The position numbers and the translations under genes were made by a program. From Roseiarcus sp963726105 (GTDB lineage Bacteria > Pseudomonadota > Alphaproteobacteria > Rhizobiales > Beijerinckiaceae), in contig CAVSBJ010000009.1 in the NCBI GenBank assembly GCA_963726105.1, positions 62,001-126,000 of the forward strand: DNA of 64,000 nt, read 5' to 3'. The first letter of the stretch is position 1. The number at the start of each line of letters is the position of its first letter. The notes under the pieces were generated by a model. It saw nothing but the letters and a program-made list of their open reading frames with translations, was not told the origin of the DNA and did not search any database. Shown here piece by piece: positions 16,634-25,618 of the stretch.

Positions 16634-18334
16634 TCAGCGCGAAGGAGCCAGTTCGCGCGCCAGGAAGGCCGAGATGCTTGCCTCCTCGACATCTCGGGCG
16701 ACGAAACTCTCGCCGATGGCCCTGACGAGGATGAAGGTCAGTTTGCCGCGTTCGACCTTCTTGTCCTGGCGCATTGCAGCCAGCAGACTTCCCGGATTTG
16801 CGTCAAAGCCGGGGATGTCGCCGATCCGGGTCGGAAGGCCGACCGCCTTCAGGTGGGCCTCGACACGCCCGGCGTCCTGCCCGGAGCACAAGCCCAGGTC
16901 ACGAGAGAACCGAAACGCCAGCGCGATGCCGATGGCGACTCCCTCGCCATGCACAAGGCGCGCCGGATCATAATCGGTCAGCTTCTCCAAGGCGTGGCCA
17001 AACGTGTGCCCAAGGTTGAGCAGGGCGCGCTCCCCTTGTTCCTTTTCGTCGGCGACAACGACGCGCGCCTTGGCCGTACAACTGATCGCGATCGCTTTGG
17101 CCCGGGACGGTCCGCCGGCGAACACGTCGCGCCAGTTCGATTCCAAAAACTCGAAAAAGCCGCGGTCGCCAATCAGTCCATACTTGACGACCTCGGCAAA
17201 GCCGGCGCGGAAATCGCGCTCGCTCAGCGAATCGAGGCACGACGTGTCGGCCAGCACCAGCGACGGCTGATGGAAGGCGCCGACAAGGTTCTTTCCATGA
17301 CGCGAATTGATCCCCGTCTTGCCGCCCACGCTCGAGTCGACCTGAGCCAGCAGGGTCGTCGGGATCTGCACCAGTCGCACGCCCCGGCGCAGCGTCGCGG
17401 CGCAGAATCCAGCAAGATCGCCGACCACCCCGCCGCCAAGCGCAATGACAACGTCTCTTCGCTCGATGCGCGCTTCGATCAGCGCATCGGCGACGCGCGC
17501 GAACTCGGAATAGGACTTCGCGCCCTCCCCCGGCGGGCAGACGATCGAGGCGGAGTGCAAACCCGCGTGATCCAGGCTTGCCGCGAGCCGATCAAGATAA
17601 AGCGGCGCGACCCGCGCGTCGGTCACCACGGCGCAATTGACGCCCGGAGCGATCCTCGCGATTTCGGCCCCCGCGTCGTCGAGGACACCCGGTCCGATCA
17701 AGATCGAATAGGCGCGCGCGTCGAGCGGAACCTCCACCCGACGCCGCGCTGGAGACGACGCTCCAGCTTCGCTGCCGGGCGCCGGATGCAGGCGCTGGAG
17801 GATGGCCTCGACAACGGAATCGTGGGCGGCGTCAAGCGACTCGATGGTGAAATCGGCAAGCGCATAGATCGGCGACCGCTCGTCGAGCAGCCGACGCAGG
17901 GTCTCTTCCGGATTCGCCGTTTTCAACAGCGGCCTATTGGATTTCTTCCGCACCCGAGCAATCAGAACGTCGAAACTGGGCTTCAACCAGATCGAGACGC
18001 CATGCTTCGCGATATTGTCGCGCGTGGCCGCATTCATGAAGGCGCCGCCGCCCGTCGCCAGCACCATCGGCCCGCTGGTGAGCAAGCGCGCGATCACCTT
18101 GCGCTCGCCTTCGCGGAAATAGGCTTCGCCGAAACGCTCGAAGATCTCCGAGATCGTCAGTTGAGCGCCCGCCTCGATCTCCGCGTCGGCATCGACGAAC
18201 GGCAGCCCGAGCTTTGCTGCAAGCCGCTTTCCAACCGAGGTTTTTCCGGCTCCCATCATGCCGACAAGCACGACCGAGCGCCCGGTGGGCGGCGCCGTCG
18301 CCTGTCCGGCGCCGATCGATTGGCCTTGACTCAT
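16634..18334 (-). CDS. aroKB: Bifunctional shikimate kinase / 3-dehydroquinate synthase fusion
   Basis: 566 residues from ATG at 18334. The N-terminal kinase (about residues 15-180) has the P-loop GMMGAGKTSVGKRLA, the shikimate-binding segment FVDADAEIE, FGEAYFREGERKVI and GGGAF. The C-terminal AroB domain (about 195-565) has the NAD-binding segment ALGGGVVGDLAGF, PTTLLAQVDSSVGGKTGIN, and the zinc ligands in GFAEVVKYGL, NLGHTFGHALE and HGEGVAIG. The two enzymes catalyse steps 5 and 2 of the shikimate pathway. They are usually adjacent genes; here there is no stop between them. The frame extends upstream to 18469, but the extra stretch is not family-like. Confidence 0.95.
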   Translation of the reverse strand: MSQGQSIGAGQATAPPTGRSVVLVGMMGAGKTSVGKRLAAKLGLPFVDADAEIEAGAQLTISEIFERFGEAYFREGERKVIARLLTSGPMVLATGGGAFMNAATRDNIAKHGVSIWLKPSFDVLIARVRKKSNRPLLKTANPEETLRRLLDERSPIYALADFTIESLDAAHDSVVEAILQRLHPAPGSEAGASSPARRRVEVPLDARAYSILIGPGVLDDAGAEIARIAPGVNCAVVTDARVAPLYLDRLAASLDHAGLHSASIVCPPGEGAKSYSEFARVADALIEARIERRDVVIALGGGVVGDLAGFCAATLRRGVRLVQIPTTLLAQVDSSVGGKTGINSRHGKNLVGAFHQPSLVLADTSCLDSLSERDFRAGFAEVVKYGLIGDRGFFEFLESNWRDVFAGGPSRAKAIAISCTAKARVVVADEKEQGERALLNLGHTFGHALEKLTDYDPARLVHGEGVAIGIALAFRFSRDLGLCSGQDAGRVEAHLKAVGLPTRIGDIPGFDANPGSLLAAMRQDKKVERGKLTFILVRAIGESFVARDVEEASISAFLARELAPSR

Positions 18335-18634
18335 AAACCCTCGAACCTCGCCAGCAAGCGGCTGGGCCTCATACAAGACGCTAGCGGCGAATGCGAGAGC
18401 GACGGCGACTTGCATTCCAACCACTGACCGTCTTGCGCGGCGGGCCTGTTCTTGCAACCATGCCGTCACACGACAGCAGGTCCGTAGCGGTCGACAACGC
18501 CGGCGCCAAGACCAGGGTGCGGTAGGAACGAGAAAACCGCGTCCGAGGGACGCTCGGGTCTAGGGAGTTGATCGCCTCGCGACGGTGAGCGCGCAACGCC
18601 TCGCTGCGTGGCGTAACGCTTGAGGGAGGCCGAC
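18335..18634. other. Divergent intergenic region
   Basis: 300 bases separating the minus-strand aroKB run from the plus-strand EF-G-like gene. It must contain both promoters. No paired -35/-10 boxes, repeat or small gene could be supported by eye. Confidence 0.4.
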
Positions 18635-20692
18635 ATGAGCACAGCCAATCACGAGAACCGGGTCGCCGGTCCCCGTCTTGTGGCGATCGTTGGGCCGTTT
18701 CAGAGCGGAAAGACCAGTCTTCTTGAGGGGATATTGGCGCGCGGCGGCGCCGTGGCGCGGCAAGGGTCTGTGCGCGAAGGGACGACCGTCGGAGATTCGA
18801 GCTCGGAGGCCCGCAGCCACGCGATGAGCGTCGAGCCCAACGTCGCCAGCATCGACTATCTCGGGGACCGGCTCACCTTCTTCGATTCCCCGGGTTCGAT
18901 CGAATTCATTCACGACATGCGTTATGCGCTGCCAATCTGCGACGCCGCCATCGTCGTATGCGAGGCCGACCCGCGCAAGATCCCCGCGCTGCAAGTCATT
19001 CTGCGCGAACTGGAAGACCTGGGATTGCCGCGCATCCTGTTCCTCAACAAAATCGATCAGGCGAACGGGGGCTTGCGCGAAACGCTCGAGATGCTTCAAC
19101 CGGCCTCGCGCACGCCGCTGCTGCTGCGCCAGATTCCGGTATGGGAGGACGGCGTCGCCACTGGATTTGTCGATCTCGCGCTCGAGCGGGCCTTCGTCTA
19201 TCGGGAGGCTGCGCCGTCCAGCGTCATCGAGATGCCGGCGGGCGTCCTGCCCGAGGAGAAGCAGGCGCGGTATCTCATGCTCGAGAAGCTCGCCGATTAT
19301 GACGATGCGCTGATGGAGCAATTGATCAGCGACATCGACCCCCCGAAGGATCTCGTCTTCGACGATCTGGCCCGCGAGCTGCGCGATGGACAGGTCGTGC
19401 CTGTTCTCCTGGGCTCGGCGATCGGCGGCCACGGCGTCACCAAACTCCTCAAGGCGCTGAGACACGAGTCGCCAGGCGTCGCCCATACGCGCAAGCGGCT
19501 TCACATTGAGGATGAGGGGCCGGCTCTGGCGCAGGTTATGCGCACGGTCCACACCGCGCACGGGGGCAAGCTGTCGCTGGCGCGGGTGCTGCGCGGCGCC
19601 TTCGCCGACGGAGGCACCGTCGTCAATTCGCGTGGAGTCGAGGAGCGCATCGGCGGGCTGGCGCGGCTCATGGGCGCCATGTCCTCAAAACTGAGCCGCG
19701 CCGAGCAAGGCGACACCGTCGCTTTCGCGCGATTGGAAGACCTCGCCACCGGCGATCGCATCGCCGACGGGCGGGCCCAGCCGTCGCTCGGCGCGACGGC
19801 TGGCGCTCCGCCCCCAACTCAGGGAATCGCCATCCGGGTCAAGGACAGAAAGGACGAGGTCAGGCTTGCGAGCGCGCTGGCCAAACTCTGCGAAGAGGAT
19901 CGCGCGCTGTCTTATGTCCAGGACGCTGAGATGTCCGAATTGAAGCTGCTCGGTCAGGGCGAAATGCACTTGCGGGTGACCGCCGAGCGGCTCGCCGACC
20001 GTTTCGGCGTCACCATCCAATCGCACAAACCGTCGGTCGCCTATCGCGAGTCGATTCGCGATGCGGTCACGGTGCGCGGACGGCACAAGAAACAGTCCGG
20101 CGGCCATGGCCAGTTCGGCGACGTTGTCGTCGAGGTCGGCCCGCGCGGTCGCGGCGAGGGCTTCGCCTTCGCCGAGCGGGTGCACGGGGGATCGGTGCCG
20201 AGGCAGTATTTTTCTTCCGTCGAAGCCGGCGCGCGGGACGCAATGGCGCGCGGTCCGCTTGGATTTCCGGTGGTCGATGTCTCGGTGACCTTGGTCGACG
20301 GCTCCTATCACACGGTCAATTCCTCCGACATGGCGTTTCGGGCGGCGGCGAAGCTCGCCCTGGATGAGGCGCTGGTCAAGGCGCATCCGATCCTGCTCGA
20401 GCCGATCCTCTCGGTGACCGTCTATGTGCCAACCGACGCGCTCGCTCGCGCAAGCGCGCTGGTCAGCGCCCGACGCGGCCAGATCCTTGGCTTCGAAGCC
20501 CGGGACGGCTGGGCGGGCTGGGAGGCGCTGCGCGCGATGATCCCGGAGGCCGAGATCGGCGATCTCATTGTCGAATTGCGCTCCGCGACGTCGGGTGTCG
20601 GCGCGTTCGAGACCAAATTTGACCATTTGGCCGAGCTTTCCGGACGAGGGGCCGATCTGGTCGTCGCAGCGCGCCAGAGGGCGAACGCCTAA
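18635..20692 (+). CDS. Elongation factor G-like translational GTPase
   Basis: 685 residues from ATG at 18635, with GGGAGG ten bases upstream. The G domain has a divergent P-loop (GPFQSGKTSLLEG), switch II FFDSPGSIEF in place of the canonical DTPGHVDF, and an intact G4 motif NKID. EF-G-like domains II-V follow, including VAYRESIRDAVTVRGRHKKQ, SGGHGQFGDVVVE and the domain V end PTDALARASALVSARRGQIL. This is the alphaproteobacterial FusA-like paralogue, not the str-operon fusA, and no rps genes flank it. A ribosome-associated role is likely but its step is unknown. Confidence 0.9.
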   Translation: MSTANHENRVAGPRLVAIVGPFQSGKTSLLEGILARGGAVARQGSVREGTTVGDSSSEARSHAMSVEPNVASIDYLGDRLTFFDSPGSIEFIHDMRYALPICDAAIVVCEADPRKIPALQVILRELEDLGLPRILFLNKIDQANGGLRETLEMLQPASRTPLLLRQIPVWEDGVATGFVDLALERAFVYREAAPSSVIEMPAGVLPEEKQARYLMLEKLADYDDALMEQLISDIDPPKDLVFDDLARELRDGQVVPVLLGSAIGGHGVTKLLKALRHESPGVAHTRKRLHIEDEGPALAQVMRTVHTAHGGKLSLARVLRGAFADGGTVVNSRGVEERIGGLARLMGAMSSKLSRAEQGDTVAFARLEDLATGDRIADGRAQPSLGATAGAPPPTQGIAIRVKDRKDEVRLASALAKLCEEDRALSYVQDAEMSELKLLGQGEMHLRVTAERLADRFGVTIQSHKPSVAYRESIRDAVTVRGRHKKQSGGHGQFGDVVVEVGPRGRGEGFAFAERVHGGSVPRQYFSSVEAGARDAMARGPLGFPVVDVSVTLVDGSYHTVNSSDMAFRAAAKLALDEALVKAHPILLEPILSVTVYVPTDALARASALVSARRGQILGFEARDGWAGWEALRAMIPEAEIGDLIVELRSATSGVGAFETKFDHLAELSGRGADLVVAARQRANA

Positions 20693-20769
20693 CACTTTCG
20701 GCGCGTTTCCCGGTATACAGACGCGGTCGCCCTGGCCTAAACAAGCGGCGCGCCTGTTGAGAGGACCCG

Positions 20770-21777
20770 ATGACCGAAGCCACCAGGGAAGCGAACCGTT
20801 TGGCGACGGTATTCGGCGGATCGGGATTCCTTGGACGCTACATCGTCAGGGCGCTGGTCCACGAAGGATGGCGCGTCCGAGTGGCCGTCCGTCGACCCGA
20901 TCTCGCTGCTTTCCTGCAGCCGATCGGCGGCGTGGGACAGATCCAGCCAGTGCAGGCCAATCTCCGCTTCCCGGATTCGATCGCCGCCGCGACCGAGGGC
21001 GCGACCGCAATCGTCAACGCGACCGGCGTGACCGCGGAGAGTGGAGCGCAAACCTTCCAGGCCGTGCATGTCGAGGGCGCCCTTGCGATGGCCCGAGCGG
21101 CGACGGCCGCGCGGGTGTCGTCCTATGTGCATATTTCGGGGATCGGCGCCGACCCCAACTCTGCTTCGCCCTATATCGCGAGCAAGGGGCTCGGAGAGAA
21201 GGCGACGCGCGATACGTTCCCAAACGCGGTCGTTCTGCGTCCGTCAGTCGTGTTCGGCCCCGAGGATGGCTTCTTCAACCGCTTTGGAGCGCTCGCCTGC
21301 CATTTCCCGGCGTTGCCCCTGCTAGGCGGCGGCGAGACTCGTTTGCAGCCAGTCTATGTCGGCGACGTCGCGCGAGCGGTCGCCGCGGCGGTCTCGGGTT
21401 TGGCGAAGCCTGGCGCGGTCTACGAACTCGGCGGTCCACGAATTATGACCCTCCGTGAAGCGGCCGAACTCACCTTGAGCGCGATTGATCGCCGTCGTCC
21501 GCTTATCGGCCTTCCCCTCGCTCCGTCGCGATGGATCGCGTCCTCGACACAGTTCGCGTCGAAGGCGACGTTTGGGCTTTTTCCTAAATTGCTGACCACG
21601 ACGCGCGATCAAGTCGATCTCCTTGCATCCGACAACGTTGTATCCGCCGAGGCGGAAGCGGAGGGACGGGTGCTGAACGCCCTTGGGATCTTGCCGCAGG
21701 CTGCCGACGCGATCATCCCCTCCTATCTCACGCGATTTCGGCGGACCGGCCAATACGAGGCTCTCCGTTCGGACTGA
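20770..21777 (+). CDS. Complex I NDUFA9-family NAD(P)-binding protein
   Basis: 335 residues of the atypical short-chain dehydrogenase/epimerase fold. The nucleotide-binding glycine motif is FGGSGFLGRYIVRALV at residues 16-31. Other conserved pieces are QFA-like segments and VVLRPSVVFGPEDGFFNRF. The catalytic YxxxK of epimerases appears as YIASKGLGEKAT. Bacterial members are named after the mitochondrial complex I subunit NDUFA9, although a role in respiration is not established in bacteria. It lies 77 bases after the EF-G-like gene. Confidence 0.9.
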   Translation: MTEATREANRLATVFGGSGFLGRYIVRALVHEGWRVRVAVRRPDLAAFLQPIGGVGQIQPVQANLRFPDSIAAATEGATAIVNATGVTAESGAQTFQAVHVEGALAMARAATAARVSSYVHISGIGADPNSASPYIASKGLGEKATRDTFPNAVVLRPSVVFGPEDGFFNRFGALACHFPALPLLGGGETRLQPVYVGDVARAVAAAVSGLAKPGAVYELGGPRIMTLREAAELTLSAIDRRRPLIGLPLAPSRWIASSTQFASKATFGLFPKLLTTTRDQVDLLASDNVVSAEAEAEGRVLNALGILPQAADAIIPSYLTRFRRTGQYEALRSD

Positions 21778-21925
21778 ACGGGCTCGGCCCTCACTTCGCT
21801 GAGGTCGCGGCGAGGGCGAACGGCATGGCGTTCTACCGGAGACGCGGTTTCCTATTGATGCGGACCCCGGTTTCGGGGCATGAAGGCCGAGCGAACGTCG
21901 GGGCATTTCGAGTTGGGGACATTCG

Positions 21926-22219
21926 GTGATCAAGTCTGAGCTCGTCCAGCGCATGGCGGCGCGCAATCCGCATCTTTATCAACGCGACATCGAGAACATC
22001 ATCGACGCAATTCTCGGCGAGATCACGAATGCGCTAGCGCGCGGTGAGCGCGTCGAGTTGCGGGGCTTCGGCGCGTTCTCGACCAAGCAACGCCAGGCCC
22101 GCACGGGTCGCAATCCGCGCACCGGCGACAAGGTTCCAGTGACCGAGAAACTGGCGCCGTTCTTCAAGACCGGTAAAGAAATGCGCGAGCGTCTCAATCG
22201 CTCCGCAAACTCGCTTTAG
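21926..22219 (+). CDS. ihfB: Integration host factor subunit beta
   Basis: 97 residues starting at GTG (IKSELVQRMAARNPHLYQRD). The beta-arm holds the DNA-bending Pro in ARTGRNPRTGDKVPV. FKTGKEMRERLN is the C-terminal helix typical of the beta subunit. IhfA/IhfB heterodimers bend DNA sharply at specific sites and act in recombination, replication and transcription. lapA follows 57 bases later, a common alphaproteobacterial order. Confidence 0.95.
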   Translation: MIKSELVQRMAARNPHLYQRDIENIIDAILGEITNALARGERVELRGFGAFSTKQRQARTGRNPRTGDKVPVTEKLAPFFKTGKEMRERLNRSANSL

Positions 22220-22276
22220 AATGTTTGCGTCCATTGCTCGAGCGAGAGCTCGACAGGTCGAGGACATGAGGCTTGT

Positions 22277-22600
22277 ATGGTTCGCTTCATAAGATTCGTC
22301 ATCCTTGCTCTCTGCGCCCTCGTCCTTCTGGGTTTTGCCTTCGCCAATCGCGACTTTGTCACCGTTTCGTTCGACCCCTTCGCTTCCAGCGACAGTGCGG
22401 CGTTTTCAATCGCCGCGCCGCTCTTTGCCGTCGTGACTGTCGCAGCCATGCTTGGCGTCGTCGCGGGCGCGGCGGCGACCTGGATATCGCAAGGGCGCCA
22501 CCGAAGAGCTTCACGCCAAAACCGGATCGAGGCGGAGAAATTGCGCGCGCAAGCTCAGGCGCTTAAGACCGCTCATCCGGTCCTGACGAGCGACCGGTAA
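22277..22600 (+). CDS. lapA: LapA-domain (DUF1049) membrane protein
   Basis: 107 residues with two transmembrane helices (VILALCALVLLGFAFAN and PLFAVVTVAAMLGVVAGAAA) joined by a short periplasmic loop. A basic cytoplasmic tail (ISQGRHRRASRQNRIEAEKL) follows. This matches LapA/YciS, the lipopolysaccharide assembly factor that works with LapB and FtsH to control LpxC in enterobacteria. The TPR partner LapB is not encoded here. Linkage to ihfB supports the call. Confidence 0.88.
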   Translation: MVRFIRFVILALCALVLLGFAFANRDFVTVSFDPFASSDSAAFSIAAPLFAVVTVAAMLGVVAGAAATWISQGRHRRASRQNRIEAEKLRAQAQALKTAHPVLTSDR

Positions 22601-22688
22601 TCGCAGGCAGTCCGCCGCCCGGGCAATCGCGGCGGGCGCTCGCAGCGCACCTGATGACAGCGCCGCGCTGGACGGCTCTCGGCGCGAT

Positions 22689-23696
22689 TCACCCCATCGC
22701 CGGATTCATCGCCCGTCGCTGCCGCCACGCGGGCTGCGCCCCCGGGACTGAAAGCGGGGTCGCCTCGTAGACGCCGCGGGCAATCGCTCGAGCGACGCAT
22801 TCAGCACCCAACATGCCGATCTCAGTCAGGTCTCGAAGGTCTGGAACCGCGCTCGCCCGCGCCGTCGCCGCGGCAAAGACGACATCGTTGTCCATCGGCG
22901 CATGGGCGGGACGCAGCGCAAGCGCGCAGCCGTCTTGCGCCATCGTGGCGACGCGCTTGAGTTGCGTCGTGGCCAACGCGGCGTCGGTAACGACGACCAT
23001 GAGATCGGTGCTGGACGGCGTATCGGACTTGAGGCGAAGCGTCAGATGATCCTCAATATGCTTGGGCCCGAAGCCAAGGCCGCCGAACTCGCCTTCTCGT
23101 TCATAAGGCGCCGCCCAGAAATATGGGCTTTCGCCCCGCGTGGCCCGACCGACCGAATTGACGACCACCAGCGCGCCGACACGAAAGCCGCTCGAGGTCA
23201 CCGCACTTGCCGAGCCCAGTCCCCCTTTGAGGTTGTAGGTCGTCGCGCCAAATCCAGCGCCTGCGGTCCCAAGTGCGAAGTCGACGGCGGCGGTCGACGC
23301 AGCTTCGAGGCCCATGTCCCAGTAAGGCGGCTTACGGCCCCAGGATTTCTCGCCGCCGTTGAGAAGATCGAACAGGCTCGCGCCTGGCACAATCGGAACG
23401 CGCGCGCCGCGGTGTTCGAAGCCGCGACCGATCTCGGCCAGGTAGGTCATCACGCCGCCCGCCGCATCAAGGCCGAAAGCGGATCCCCCGGACAAAACGA
23501 AGCCGTCGACACGCTCGATGGTCATTTCCGGCTCGAGCAAAGCCGTGTCGCGCAACGCCGGCGCGCCGCCGTTCATCGCGATCGACGCGATCGCGGGTTC
23601 CTCGAACAAGACCACGGTCACGCCTGACGCGAGCCGCGTGTCGTCCGCCGATCCGACAAGCACGCCTTCAACGTCGGTGATCAGGTTGCGGGCCAT
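22689..23696 (-). CDS. P1-family (DmpA-type) aminopeptidase/amidohydrolase
   Basis: 335 residues of the Ntn-like P1 family (DmpA aminopeptidase, NylC nylon hydrolase). Family signatures are FVLSGGSAFGLDAAGGVM, YNLKGGLGSAS and PSSTDLMVVVTDAAL. By analogy with NylC, self-cleavage would occur before Thr230 of SST-D, making it the N-terminal nucleophile of the small subunit. The tail QDGCALALRPAHAPMDND is conserved. It probably hydrolyses short amides or peptides in the cytoplasm. It converges on lapA. Confidence 0.9.
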   Translation of the reverse strand: MARNLITDVEGVLVGSADDTRLASGVTVVLFEEPAIASIAMNGGAPALRDTALLEPEMTIERVDGFVLSGGSAFGLDAAGGVMTYLAEIGRGFEHRGARVPIVPGASLFDLLNGGEKSWGRKPPYWDMGLEAASTAAVDFALGTAGAGFGATTYNLKGGLGSASAVTSSGFRVGALVVVNSVGRATRGESPYFWAAPYEREGEFGGLGFGPKHIEDHLTLRLKSDTPSSTDLMVVVTDAALATTQLKRVATMAQDGCALALRPAHAPMDNDVVFAAATARASAVPDLRDLTEIGMLGAECVARAIARGVYEATPLSVPGAQPAWRQRRAMNPAMG

Positions 23697-23884
23697 CGAT
23701 AATGCTTCACCGTCGGGTCAATTCGTGGATCATCGAAATCCTGGGTCAACTCGTATCAGGGCCAAAAATCGGAAGGAAGACTCGCGCCGCCCGCATCGGG
23801 TATCCTGGGCGGCAGACCGAGAATAGGCTGGGACAAGGTTGATTCGCGACTCTGTGACGTTCAGAGCGAGAGGCGCCGACGGAA

Positions 23885-24358
23885 GTGTGGGACGAACTGG
23901 ACGAGCCGCTCGGTTTTGCCGCGGGCAGCGCATCGGCGCTGGCCGCGCGAGACAAGCGCCCGATGAGAGGAGCGGCGACGGTCGCCGCGATCCTCGCGTT
24001 CGCCATTGGCCTCGCTATGCTTCCGCGACCGGATTTCCCTGTTAAAGGCGAGCCGTTCGCTGTGGCGAAAGTTGAAATCTCGCCCGCGCCGCCGAAGCTC
24101 GTCGTCGTGCCAGACGCGACGGCAAGCGTGGTCCAAACCCCCCCGGCGCCGGCCGCCTCGACCGCGCAGGTGGAAACGACCAACGGGGTCAAGATCACGC
24201 GTGGGGCCGGCGAGGCGCCGAAGCCGCTTATCATCGATGTGGCGCAGGCGTTGGGCGCCAGACTTCCGCCTGACAGCCGCCCCCCGGACCAGCCGAAATA
24301 TGGCCTTTCACCTCGCATCGCGGTCGATGGAACACGCAGCGCCCAACCGGATCATTAA
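23885..24358 (+). pseudogene. Truncated divergent polysaccharide deacetylase (N-terminal part only)
   Basis: 157 residues from GTG: a short cytoplasmic tail, one transmembrane helix (AATVAAILAFAIGLAMLP), a Pro/Ala-rich linker and the segment PLIIDVAQALGARLPPDSRP, then PKYGLSPRIAVDGTRSAQ. This is the N-terminal region of the divergent polysaccharide deacetylases (about 400 residues) that often precede rppH in Hyphomicrobiales. The catalytic domain of about 250 residues is missing, and rppH starts only 178 bases after the stop. The piece that should follow is not found in the gap in any frame. It looks like an internal deletion. Confidence 0.7.
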
Positions 24359-24535
24359 GCTCCCACGTCAGCAAGGCTCAGCAATCCGCGACGCATCCAT
24401 GTCGCCGGCGAGCGTCGCGTGGTCAGGGCGGTGGGCGACCGGACTCGACTCGAAGGGCGTCGCATGGGTCCTTATGTCCGCGTTGATGCTTGAAGCGTCG
24501 AGGCCGTCCGCTCAATCGAACGGATCCCTCGGTCC

Positions 24536-25042
24536 ATGAGCGCGCGCCCATATCGTCCGTGTGTCGGAGTGGCGCTGGTCAATCGCGCTGGCGACGCATT
24601 CATCGGCCATCGCAAGCGCAAACGCGGTTCCGAGGTCCTGGACCTGCGCTCGTGGCAGATGCCGCAGGGCGGAATCGACGCCGGCGAACAACCCCTCAAA
24701 GCCGCTAAGCGCGAGCTTTGGGAGGAGACCAACGTCAGTTCGATCGAACTGATCGCAGAGCTGCCACGATGGCTAAAGTACGATTTGCCGGAAGACGCGC
24801 GCGGGCGGTGGAGCGGCCGGTATCGGGGGCAAACCCAAAAGTGGTTTCTGTTCCGGTTTGTCGGCGAGGATAAGGAGATCGACGTCCATCATCCGGCCGG
24901 GGGCGCCCACGACGCGGAATTTGACGATTGGCGCTGGGAGCGTTTGGAGCATCTGCCAGGGCTCGTGGTGCCGTTCAAGCGCGAAGTCTACGAGGCAGTC
25001 GCCGCCGCTTTCGCGCCGCTCGCGCGTCCCGCGGGACCGTGA
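24536..25042 (+). CDS. rppH: RNA pyrophosphohydrolase (Nudix)
   Basis: 168 residues with an intact Nudix box, GGIDAGEQPLKAAKRELWEE, followed by T-NV. The N-terminal YRPCVGVALVNRAGDAFIGHR and the FRF..E.EI..H region match RppH/NudH. It removes pyrophosphate from 5'-triphosphate mRNA, and so starts decay; it also cleaves diadenosine polyphosphates. It lies just downstream of the deacetylase remnant, as in relatives. Confidence 0.95.
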   Translation: MSARPYRPCVGVALVNRAGDAFIGHRKRKRGSEVLDLRSWQMPQGGIDAGEQPLKAAKRELWEETNVSSIELIAELPRWLKYDLPEDARGRWSGRYRGQTQKWFLFRFVGEDKEIDVHHPAGGAHDAEFDDWRWERLEHLPGLVVPFKREVYEAVAAAFAPLARPAGP

Positions 25043-25057
25043 CCCAGGCGCCCAGTC

Positions 25058-25381
25058 TTACTTGCCCGCTCTGACCGAGGCGACCGCCGCCGCCATCTCC
25101 TCGTCCATCTTCTTGCGCAGACGGTGGTCGGAAAGCTCGACCTTGCTGTCCGCAAGGTCTGCCTTGAGCGCTGCAACGACGACGTCGTCGCTCTTGCCGA
25201 TCTGCGCGCCGACGAAGTCGCTCGCAAATTTCTCGGCGTCCGCCCCCGAGAGGCCCTTCGTTTCGGCGACCCAGAGCGCGACCGCCTTGTTGCGGCGCGC
25301 GACGGCCTTGAAGCGCAGATCCTCGTCGTGCGCGAACTGCTTTTCGAACGTGTTTTCGCGATCTTGAAACGCGTCGGACAT
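25058..25381 (-). CDS. DUF1476 protein (F1-ATPase inhibitor zeta-like)
   Basis: 107 residues from ATG at 25381 (MSDAFQDRENTFEKQFAHDE). The conserved FxxREx..E.KFAxDEEL-type N-terminus and RNKAVALWVAETKGLSG identify DUF1476. The zeta subunit of Paracoccus denitrificans in this family inhibits ATP hydrolysis by F1. An open frame upstream to 25432 is not family-like. It is predicted to be all-helical and cytoplasmic. It converges on rppH. Confidence 0.92.
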   Translation of the reverse strand: MSDAFQDRENTFEKQFAHDEDLRFKAVARRNKAVALWVAETKGLSGADAEKFASDFVGAQIGKSDDVVVAALKADLADSKVELSDHRLRKKMDEEMAAAVASVRAGK

Positions 25382-25618
25382 GATCGCCTCCGTCACTTGC
25401 GAAGTCCTCGCGAACCACCTCGCCGGCGACACCGCAATTCCTGGCCTCTTCGGACCAGGGGATGGCGGACCTTATGACGATTTCCGCTGCGCGGCGCAAT
25501 GCGGGCGTTTACGGTAGGATCTTACGGGCGTGCGCCGTTCCTGAGCCCATGTCGGCGATTCGAATGGCTTGCGGCGCCATTTCCGAGTCAGCCATTTTAC
25601 ACATGGCTAGCAAGTATA

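Noticed and set aside
16853..18427. 524-codon plus-strand frame opposite aroKB
   Set aside because: It is a mirror of the conserved shikimate fusion gene, with low-complexity Arg/Asp-rich translation.
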